The translations under genes and the position numbers were made by a program. Positions 1-5,737 of a stretch of DNA of 7,564 nt are shown one piece after another; within the stretch, counting starts at the first letter, position 1; every line of letters starts with the position of its first letter. Origin of the DNA: Pelagibacteraceae bacterium TMED259. Lineage in GTDB: Bacteria; Pseudomonadota; Alphaproteobacteria; HIMB59. The notes below the pieces were generated by a model. That model was not told where the DNA came from. It saw only the letters and a program-made list of their open reading frames with translations, and did not search any database. The stretch lies in assembly GCA_002169365.1 (NCBI GenBank), contig NHLE01000002.1, positions 1 to 7,564 on the forward strand, written 5' to 3'.

Positions 1-50
1 AAATTAGTTAAATCAGGTTCTTTAATTGAAATAATGATTGGATTGGTCAT
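1..50 (-). CDS. nagZ: Probable NagZ (beta-N-acetylhexosaminidase), first 16 codons only, cut by the window edge
   Basis: An ATG at 50-48 on the minus strand opens a frame that stays open to the window edge and encodes MTNPIIISIKEPDLTN. It overlaps the stop of the upstream 48-codon gene as ATGA, a typical coupled junction. NagZ is a cytoplasmic glycoside hydrolase (GH3) that removes N-acetylglucosamine from anhydromuropeptides during peptidoglycan recycling. The assignment rests mostly on position: in Alphaproteobacteria nagZ commonly follows argS and a SPOR-domain gene. The short peptide is compatible with a NagZ N-terminus (a hydrophobic strand followed by a Leu-Thr turn), but 16 residues cannot prove it. 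No catalytic motif lies inside the window. No Shine-Dalgarno motif precedes the ATG. Confidence 0.45.
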   Translation of the reverse strand, partial: MTNPIIISIKEPDLTN

Positions 51-193
51 TTTATAAAATCAAACATATCAGATTCTATAACAATAAATTTTTCAAAAAT
101 TATATATTGAAGATAGTTATCAAATAAAAAATAAAAGATTATAGATAGTATTATAAAGACAATAACAAAAAAAATTAATTTCTTTTTTTTCAC
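47..193 (-). CDS. Small single-pass membrane protein, 48 aa, between argS and probable nagZ
   Basis: A GTG start at 193-191 opens a 48-codon frame ending in TGA at 49-47. The start overlaps the argS stop as GTGA, and the stop overlaps the next ATG as ATGA, so the frame fits exactly between two genes. Seen in the protein: an N-terminal block KKKK (residues 2-5), an uninterrupted hydrophobic segment at about 6-24, and a tail of about 24 residues ending ESDMFDFIK. The positive-inside rule predicts a cytoplasmic N-terminus and the tail outside the inner membrane. I do not recognise a family. Its position matches the SPOR-domain inner-membrane protein often found between argS and nagZ in Alphaproteobacteria, but no SPOR domain is present and there is no room for one. 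It could be a reduced descendant, a replacement, or a lineage-specific protein. The eight-A run after the start codon (183-190) is a possible sequencing-error site that would affect the frame. Confidence 0.6.
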   Translation of the reverse strand: MKKKKLIFFVIVFIILSIIFYFLFDNYLQYIIFEKFIVIESDMFDFIK

Positions 194-1842
194 ATTTTTA
201 ACTTAGGTTTAATACCAAGTATACCTAAGCCTTTAGAAACAATTTCTTGATAACGTGTTAAAAGCTCAAAGAATTCTGATGAAATATTATTATCTTGATC
301 TAGAAACCTCATACTTGGATTATCTTTAGATGAAGACCAAAATATATGAAAAAAGGAAGCTAAGCTCTCTAAGTAATGGGCAATTAAATGTACTTCGTTT
401 TTATTATAAGCATTTAAAACGACGTAATCCCAATCATATAGTCGCTTATATAGATTTTTTAACTCTTTAGAAAAATCAACATTGCTGGTAATTATATTTT
501 TTTTTCGATCTAAAACAGATTGAGATCTAGCATAGGAATATTGAATATAGTAAATTGGGTTTTCTTTATTCTCTTTTTTAATTAAATCTATATCAAGATC
601 CATGTGCGTATCATTTTTCCTATAACACATGAAATATCGAAAGTTATCGATACCAATTTCTTCAATCAATAAATTTAATTCAAATATATTTCCTTCTCTT
701 TTAGATAGCTTTTGAATTTGTCCATTTCTTTTTAAATTTACAATTTGACAAAAAACGACTGAGAAATCTAACGATGGGTATAAAGATATCAAAGCAGATT
801 TTAATCGCTTTAAATAACCCAAATGATCTGCGCCCCAAATATTGATAAGCTTATCAAAGCCTCTTTTATGTTTATCTACGTGATAGGCTATATCATTGGC
901 AAAATATGTTGGTGTTTTATCATTTTTGGTTAAGGCTCTATCTTCATCATCGCCAAAATTAGTAGACTTAAAAATAGTAATTTCATTATCTTTGAGGGTG
1001 CCCTTGAAGTCTTTTGGCATTTGTAATTGGCCTTTATAAATAAGGTTTTGCTTATTCAAGCTAGCAATAATCTCATCAAGATAATTTCCTTTCATAATAT
1101 CCGTTTCATATGAAATTGTATTAAAATGAATCCCAGATTTTTTTAAAATTTCTATAGAGTCATTAACTAAATTTTCTATGGCATAATTAACAATGATTAA
1201 TTCTTCATCTACAGAAAAGTCTTTCTTGTTAAACAATTTATAAAATTTTTGATAACAAACTTCTGCTATACCCTCAATATAATCACCTTTATAAAATTGC
1301 TTATACTTTAGCTCTAAATTATTTTTTTCAGAGATAGAAAATAAAATTGAAGACAAAAATTCTTTAATTTGATTACCAGTATTATTTACATAATATTCAC
1401 GATTAACCTTATTGCCAAAATATTCATATAAATTTGACAATACATCACCTACTATAGCCCCTCTACCATGTGCTAAATGTAGAGGTCCAGTAGGATTAGC
1501 TGAAACAAATTCGATATTGATTTTTTCAGCATTTTTAGAAGATGTTTCTCTATCTATTAATAGCTTTTTAAAACTATCGTTGGTTATAAAAATATTTAAA
1601 AAACCAGGACCTGCTATTTCAATTTTATCTACAAAATCTAAAGAAAAATGTTGGATGATATTTTCTGCAATTTCAGTTGGTTTTGCTTTTAGTATTTTTG
1701 ATAATTTCAAGCATATGTTTGAAGTGAAGTCTCCTTTTTGATCAAATAAAGTTGAAACCTCTATGTCATTAATATTGATATCGATATGATCATAACACCT
1801 GTCTAATGATGATAATAATTCAGTTTTAATGTTTTGAAGCAT
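190..1842 (-). CDS. argS: Arginyl-tRNA synthetase (ArgRS), complete, 550 aa
   Basis: Class I synthetase of the cytoplasm. It attaches arginine to tRNA-Arg using ATP and, as known for this family, needs bound tRNA to activate the amino acid. Order of parts: an N-terminal tRNA-contacting domain (about 1-95), then the catalytic Rossmann domain with SANPTGPLHLAHGRG at 114-128 (HIGH signature as HLAH, H122 and H125) and KLSKREGN at 378-385 (KMSKS equivalent). The DALR anticodon-binding domain begins near NPIYYIQYSYARSQ (428-441), and the chain ends LGIKPKLKM, resembling the family's conserved C-terminal end. Length is normal for a bacterial ArgRS. The start at 1842 lies inside dgt, giving a 17-base overlap, and suits the usual N-terminus; no clear Shine-Dalgarno motif precedes it. 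The stop overlaps the GTG of the small membrane-protein gene by four bases. All catalytic motifs are intact. Confidence 0.97.
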   Translation of the reverse strand: MLQNIKTELLSSLDRCYDHIDININDIEVSTLFDQKGDFTSNICLKLSKILKAKPTEIAENIIQHFSLDFVDKIEIAGPGFLNIFITNDSFKKLLIDRETSSKNAEKINIEFVSANPTGPLHLAHGRGAIVGDVLSNLYEYFGNKVNREYYVNNTGNQIKEFLSSILFSISEKNNLELKYKQFYKGDYIEGIAEVCYQKFYKLFNKKDFSVDEELIIVNYAIENLVNDSIEILKKSGIHFNTISYETDIMKGNYLDEIIASLNKQNLIYKGQLQMPKDFKGTLKDNEITIFKSTNFGDDEDRALTKNDKTPTYFANDIAYHVDKHKRGFDKLINIWGADHLGYLKRLKSALISLYPSLDFSVVFCQIVNLKRNGQIQKLSKREGNIFELNLLIEEIGIDNFRYFMCYRKNDTHMDLDIDLIKKENKENPIYYIQYSYARSQSVLDRKKNIITSNVDFSKELKNLYKRLYDWDYVVLNAYNKNEVHLIAHYLESLASFFHIFWSSSKDNPSMRFLDQDNNISSEFFELLTRYQEIVSKGLGILGIKPKLKM

Positions 1843-2938
1843 AATTCTTATAAAAATTTATGGCATACTGGTCTGTCATACCACAAACATAATCAACTAT
1901 AGTTTGTTTTTTTGATTGTTCATCAGTAATTTTTCTTTTCCAGCTAGATGGTAATTCTGAAATATTTTCTTTTAAAAAGTTAATTATAAAAACTAAAATT
2001 TTCTCAGCATGTGTTCTACTATTGTAGACAAAGTCAGAGGTGTAAAAATGTTCATATAAATAACTTTTCATAAGGGCTACCTGCTCAGAAATATTAGTGC
2101 TAAAACCGACAAAAAATTCAGATGCATTAATAATATCAACATGTTTTTTAATCTTAGGGTTATTTAATTTAAGTTCTGTTTCTTTAATGAGATTTAAAAC
2201 TAAATAATTTATAACTTGTCTTGTAAAATAATTACGAGCAACTTTGTCATTCAAAGAAAAAAGATAATCAAAATCAATAAAATCAAATAAAGTACTATAT
2301 TTAGATAATATTTTTAAATTTAGTATCTCTGATCGAATCCCATCATCAAAATCATGAGCGATGTAAGCTATATCATCGGATATGGATGCAATCTGAGCCT
2401 CTAAAGATGGATTTTTGTTTAAATCAAAATAAAAATCTTTTGATAATCCATACTCATGAATAGGATCTTGTATTGGTCCATTGTGTTTAATTAATCCGTC
2501 CAAAGTTTCCCATGAAAGGTTTAGACCATCGTAGCTAACATATTTTTTTTCTAATAAAGTTACTTGTCTAAAAGATTGGATATTATGATTAAAATTATGG
2601 TCCAATTCTTGAGTGATTATATCCTCCCCAACATGACCAAAAGGACTATGACCCAAATCGTGACAAAGAGATATGCACTCAGCTAAATCTTCATTTAATT
2701 GAAATTTACGACTGACTGATCGAGCTATTTGGGAAACTTCTAATGTATGGGTTAAGCGATTTCGATAATAATCCCCCTTTTCAAACATAAAAACTTGTGT
2801 CTTATCTTTGAGTTTTCTAAAAGCTGTAGAATGATAAATTCGGTCTCTGTCTCTCTCATAGGGTAATCGATGATCTGGGGTCACATCGTATAGTCTTCCT
2901 TTTGAATTTTCATTTAAAGCTGATAGATTACTAAACAT
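1826..2938 (-). CDS. dgt: dGTPase-like deoxynucleoside triphosphate triphosphohydrolase (HD domain), 370 aa
   Basis: Cytoplasmic HD-superfamily enzyme predicted to cleave dNTPs (classically dGTP) to the deoxynucleoside and tripolyphosphate, controlling nucleotide pools. Counting from the ATG at 2938, family features are the N-terminal signature ERDRDRIYHSTAFRKL (28-43), the first metal-binding His in RLTHTLEV (H64), the HD pair in HDLGHSPFGH (H93, D94), and the downstream metal-binding Asp in SDDIAYIAHDFDDG (D188 or D189). WETLDGLIKHNGP (143-155) and a C-terminal DYVCGMTDQYA are also typical. The frame is open 15 codons further upstream to an ATG at 2983, but that would overlap erpA head-to-head. 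The 2938 start gives the leader length (SKGR at 12-15) usual for alphaproteobacterial homologues. A GTG at 2884, with AAGGAAGA upstream at long spacing, is a weaker alternative. Its end overlaps argS by 17 bases, implying one transcript. Confidence 0.93.
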   Translation of the reverse strand: MFSNLSALNENSKGRLYDVTPDHRLPYERDRDRIYHSTAFRKLKDKTQVFMFEKGDYYRNRLTHTLEVSQIARSVSRKFQLNEDLAECISLCHDLGHSPFGHVGEDIITQELDHNFNHNIQSFRQVTLLEKKYVSYDGLNLSWETLDGLIKHNGPIQDPIHEYGLSKDFYFDLNKNPSLEAQIASISDDIAYIAHDFDDGIRSEILNLKILSKYSTLFDFIDFDYLFSLNDKVARNYFTRQVINYLVLNLIKETELKLNNPKIKKHVDIINASEFFVGFSTNISEQVALMKSYLYEHFYTSDFVYNSRTHAEKILVFIINFLKENISELPSSWKRKITDEQSKKQTIVDYVCGMTDQYAINFYKNYASKH

Positions 2939-2983
2939 ATGGGAAATATTAATATAACAGATAAGGCAATAAGTAAAATTCAA
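2902..2983. promoter_or_regulatory. Presumed divergent promoter zone for dgt-argS and erpA-xthA, buried in coding sequence
   Basis: The two divergent start codons abut at CATATG (2936-2941), so any promoters must lie inside the opposing gene. On the plus strand, TTGAAT (2902-2907) and TAGATT (2924-2929) are spaced by 16 bases and would start a transcript close to the erpA ATG. On the minus strand, TTGAAT (2983-2978) and TATATT (2956-2951) have a poor 21-base spacing. In DNA this AT-rich such matches arise by chance, so the boxes are weak. The location is supported by gene geometry more than by the boxes, and transcripts would have very short or no leaders. Confidence 0.25.
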
Positions 2984-3265
2984 GAAGTTTTATCGTCCCA
3001 AAATATGAAATATTTTAGAATTAAAGTTAAAGGTGGGGGCTGCTCTGGCTTCCAATATATATTCAAAAGCGATAATGAACTAAATCAGGAAAAAGATGAA
3101 ATTTTTGATTTTAATGATTTAAAAGTTCTTATCGATAAGAATTCCATGGAGTTTATTGATCAATCTGAACTCGACTACAAAGAAGAAATGATAGGTTCTA
3201 GTTTTAGCATAACCAATCCAAAAGCAAAAAATTCCTGTGGCTGTGGAAGTTCATTTAGCGTCTAA
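2939..3265 (+). CDS. erpA: Iron-sulfur cluster carrier/insertion protein, ErpA/IscA (HesB) family, 108 aa
   Basis: A-type carrier of the cytoplasm that receives Fe-S clusters from a scaffold and passes them to apo-enzymes. The three family cysteines are visible: C35 in KGGGCSGFQY (31-40), and C100 and C102 in SCGCGSSF near the C-terminus. Full length matches the family (about 105-115 aa), and the N-terminus NINITDKAI is typical. The ATG at 2939 is the only usable start: an in-frame TAG lies at 2924-2926 with no ATG, GTG or TTG between. No Shine-Dalgarno motif precedes it. The preceding three bases are the start codon of dgt on the other strand. xthA follows after one base, so the two are probably co-transcribed. 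ErpA rather than IscA is chosen because no isc or suf genes are adjacent; sequence alone does not separate the subfamilies securely. Confidence 0.92.
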   Translation: MGNINITDKAISKIQEVLSSQNMKYFRIKVKGGGCSGFQYIFKSDNELNQEKDEIFDFNDLKVLIDKNSMEFIDQSELDYKEEMIGSSFSITNPKAKNSCGCGSSFSV

Positions 3266-3266
3266 A

Positions 3267-4034
3267 TTGAAAATAATTAGTTGGAATGTTAACTCTCTGC
3301 GTGCAAGAGAGCCTCTAGTTCAAAGACTCATTCAAGAGGAAAAACCAGATATAATTTGCCTCCAAGAACTAAAGATCGATGATAAAATCTATGTGTCTGA
3401 TTTCTTTAAACCCTATTCTTATAATACAATTAGCCAAAATCAAAAAAGTTACAATGGTGTCTCGATTTCTTATCAAGAAGAAATGCCAATTAAAGACATC
3501 TCCTTTTCAGAGTTAAACAAACTTCAGGCCAGAAATAATGTATTACTTCTTGAAAAAAAAGGGATAGCGTTAGTAAATAATTATTTTCCAAATGGAAATC
3601 CAATCGATACTGAAAAATTTTCATATAAAATAAATTGGATGGATCTTTTGTATAATCAAATAAAGCAATTAAAGAAAAATTATGAAGTAATTATAACTGG
3701 AGATTTTAACGTGATTCCTAGAGATGAGGATGCTCATGATATAAAGAAGTATCGAAAAGATGCTTTAGCACAACCCGAAACTAGAAAAGAATTTTATAAA
3801 TTTCTCAATCTCGACTTATTGGATGTCTTTGAAAGTGAACCAAAAAAAAATAGTTATACTTTTTTTGATTATAAAACCTATAAATTTGGTAAAGAGGAAG
3901 GCATACGGATTGATTTCTTTTTAATTTCTCCTTTTTTAAAAAATAAAATAATGAAAATAAAAGTCCTAAAAGAATATCGTGATATGGAACGACCCTCTGA
4001 TCACTGTCCTATATTGATGGATTTAAATATCTGA
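3267..4034 (+). CDS. xthA: Exonuclease III (AP endonuclease, EEP family), 255 aa, TTG start
   Basis: Mg-dependent DNA repair nuclease with AP endonuclease and 3'-5' exonuclease activities, used in base excision repair. Counting from TTG at 3267, the residues matching the E. coli XthA active site are all present: N7 (ISWNVNSLRA), E34 (CLQELKI), Y106 (NNYFPNG), D146 and N148 (ITGDFNVIP), D216 (RIDFFLI), and D245-H246 (PSDHCPIL). Length equals the family norm. The frame is open back to GTG at 3237 and 3243, which would add MAVEVHLAS and overlap erpA by up to 29 bases. TTG is preferred because MKIISWNVNS is the family's exact N-terminus, giving a one-base gap after the erpA stop. No Shine-Dalgarno motif is visible, consistent with coupling to erpA translation. 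The stop lies inside the 3' end of ilvD on the opposite strand, a 12-base overlap. Confidence 0.94.
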   Translation: MKIISWNVNSLRAREPLVQRLIQEEKPDIICLQELKIDDKIYVSDFFKPYSYNTISQNQKSYNGVSISYQEEMPIKDISFSELNKLQARNNVLLLEKKGIALVNNYFPNGNPIDTEKFSYKINWMDLLYNQIKQLKKNYEVIITGDFNVIPRDEDAHDIKKYRKDALAQPETRKEFYKFLNLDLLDVFESEPKKNSYTFFDYKTYKFGKEEGIRIDFFLISPFLKNKIMKIKVLKEYRDMERPSDHCPILMDLNI

Positions 4035-5735
4035 GTAGACTCTTTTTTCTTTTTTTCCACCTGGGTGAGTAACTGCCCCTAAATGAGCTGGCCCAACAGT
4101 TTGAGCATACTTCCAAAGTGTACCAGAATGGAAATGAAGCTCTTTAGGCTCCCATTTTGATTTTCTTTGTTCTAAAATTTCAGGTGAAACATTTAAATCT
4201 AGTCTATTATTCTCTGCATCTATTTCAATTTCATCACCATCTTCAATCAAAGCAATTGGTCCACAGTCATAGGCTTCAGGTCCGACATGTCCAATACAGA
4301 AACCTCTGGTCCCTCCCGAAAAACGACCATCAGTTATTAAAGCAACTTCTTCACCCATTCCCTGACCATAAATAGCACTAGTTGTGGAAAGCATCTCCCT
4401 CATACCTGGGCCTCCCTTAGGTCCCTCGTATCTAATTACGACAACATTTCCAGGCTTAATCTTACCTTCTAAAACAGCAGATAATGCCTCTTCTTCACGA
4501 TCAAAACAAATAGCGTTACCTTTAAATTGTAATTTCTGAAGACCGGCAATTTTTACTATGGCACCATCAGGTGCAAGAGTGCCTTTTAATCCAACAACAC
4601 CCCCAGAGTGACTTATAGGATTGGATATTGGATAGATAACATCTTGATTTTTTGGTAACTCAGCGTCTTTGACATTTTCCGCTAAAGTCTTTCCAGTGAC
4701 AGTAATACATGAACCATCAATTAGACCTCCATCAATTAAAGTTTTGATTAAAACAGGAACGCCACCAACTTCATAAAGATCTTTTGCAACATATTTGCCA
4801 CCAGGGGCAAGGTTGCCTATGTAAGGAGTGGATTGAAATATTTTAGTTACATCTTCAAGATTAAAGTCGATACCGGCCTCATGAGCTATGGCGGGTAAAT
4901 GAAGACCCGCATTTGTTGAACCGCCAGAAGCAGATACAACTATTGCAGCATTAATTAAAGATTGTTTTGTTACAATATCTCTTGGTTTTAAATTTTTCTC
5001 AATTAAATCCATTACAACTCTTCCACTCTCATAAGCGTATTGGTCCCTACTCTCAAAAGGAGCAGGTGTCATAGCAGAACCAGGTAGAGCTAAGCCTATC
5101 GTTTCAGAAACGCAAGCCATTGTATTGGCAGTAAATTGACCACCACAAGAACCTGCGGAAGGACAAGCAACACACTCCAATTCATGTAACTCTTCATCTG
5201 TCATATTTCCACTTGAGTGTTTACCCACAGCTTCAAATACATCTACTATGGTGACGTCTTTTCCTTTATGAACACCCGGAAGGATTGAACCACCATACAT
5301 AAAGACAGAGGGAACATTTAGACGAACCATAGCCATCATCATACCTGGAAGGGATTTATCACAACCAGCTAATCCAACAAGAGCATCATAGCAATGGCCC
5401 CTAACCGCTAACTCAACAGAGTCAGCAATAATTTCTCGACTAGTTAATGAGGATTTCATTCCCTCATGGCCCATGGCTATACCATCGGTAACTGTAATTG
5501 TTGTAAATTCTCTTGGTGTGCCATTTGCATCTTTAACACCTTTTTTTGCAGCTTGAGCCTGTCTTGACAAAGATATATTACATGGGGCCGCTTCATTCCA
5601 CGTAGTAGCCACACCTACAAAAGGCTGTTTGATGTCTTTTTCAGTTAAACCCATCGCATAATAAAAAGCGCGATGAGGCGCAGAATTAGGACCTACTGAA
5701 ACATGACGACTGGGTAAGTTTTTTTTATCAACCAT
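4023..5735 (-). CDS. ilvD: Dihydroxy-acid dehydratase (DHAD), complete, 570 aa
   Basis: Converts 2,3-dihydroxy-isovalerate and 2,3-dihydroxy-3-methylvalerate to the 2-keto acids that precede valine/leucine and isoleucine. It is an Fe-S and Mg-dependent enzyme of the IlvD/Edd family in the cytoplasm. Visible motifs: C52 in AAPCNISL, C125 in GCDKSLPG and C197 in PSAGSCGGQFTANTM, the three cysteines expected to hold a [2Fe-2S] cluster; VTDGIAMGHEGM (82-93) with Mg-ligand D84; D126 and K127 (the carbamylated lysine of the family); and the catalytic-serine motif TDGRFSGGTRG with S473. Length and the C-terminal KYAQTVGPAHLGAVTHPGG are typical of the short bacterial type. The ATG shares a base with the valS stop (TAATG), suggesting reinitiation. 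Its last codons (KKEKR) create a T-tract on the plus strand beyond the xthA stop. Visibly richer in G+C than its neighbours, probably from Gly/Ala/Pro content and conservation, not transfer. Confidence 0.98.
   Translation of the reverse strand: MVDKKNLPSRHVSVGPNSAPHRAFYYAMGLTEKDIKQPFVGVATTWNEAAPCNISLSRQAQAAKKGVKDANGTPREFTTITVTDGIAMGHEGMKSSLTSREIIADSVELAVRGHCYDALVGLAGCDKSLPGMMMAMVRLNVPSVFMYGGSILPGVHKGKDVTIVDVFEAVGKHSSGNMTDEELHELECVACPSAGSCGGQFTANTMACVSETIGLALPGSAMTPAPFESRDQYAYESGRVVMDLIEKNLKPRDIVTKQSLINAAIVVSASGGSTNAGLHLPAIAHEAGIDFNLEDVTKIFQSTPYIGNLAPGGKYVAKDLYEVGGVPVLIKTLIDGGLIDGSCITVTGKTLAENVKDAELPKNQDVIYPISNPISHSGGVVGLKGTLAPDGAIVKIAGLQKLQFKGNAICFDREEEALSAVLEGKIKPGNVVVIRYEGPKGGPGMREMLSTTSAIYGQGMGEEVALITDGRFSGGTRGFCIGHVGPEAYDCGPIALIEDGDEIEIDAENNRLDLNVSPEILEQRKSKWEPKELHFHSGTLWKYAQTVGPAHLGAVTHPGGKKEKRVYSDI
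4033..4056 (+). terminator. Possible weak terminator for erpA-xthA (T-tract inside the ilvD 3' end)
   Basis: Directly at the xthA stop, GAGTAGACTC (4033-4042) can form only a 3-4 bp stem. It is followed by a run of 13 T broken by one C (4043-4056). The T-tract on the plus strand is the complement of the last lysine-rich codons of ilvD. The stem is far too short for a confident intrinsic terminator. Termination may instead depend on Rho or on collision with the convergent transcript. Confidence 0.2.
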
Positions 5736-5737
5736 TA
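5733..5737 (-). promoter_or_regulatory. TAATG stop-start overlap coupling valS and ilvD translation
   Basis: Read on the minus strand, the valS TAA (5737-5735) and ilvD ATG (5735-5733) share one base. No Shine-Dalgarno motif precedes the ilvD ATG, so terminating ribosomes reinitiating here is the likeliest supply of IlvD translation. The overlap is seen directly; the coupling is inferred. Confidence 0.45.

Noticed and set aside
182..193. Slippery A-run (A AAA AAG type) that might program frameshifting at the start of the small membrane-protein gene
   Set aside because: A -1 shift reaches a stop after about 20 codons with no sensible product, and no stimulatory structure is visible; A runs are common in this composition.
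1412..1741. 109-codon plus-strand open frame
   Set aside because: It lies wholly antisense to the 5' half of argS, including the HIGH region, and its translation shows no domain-like pattern.
2939..2983. Upstream extension of dgt to an ATG at 2983
   Set aside because: It would encode 15 extra residues (MNFTYCLICYINISH) antisense to conserved erpA codons and exceed the usual Dgt leader length.
3932..3943. TTTTTTAAAAAA palindrome as a terminator
   Set aside because: No loop and no G-C pairs, and it lies inside xthA about 90 bases before the stop; expected by chance in AT-rich DNA.
4157..4375. 72-codon plus-strand open frame rich in His/Leu/Gln
   Set aside because: Antisense to conserved ilvD codons; the composition is that expected from reading the complement of IlvD.
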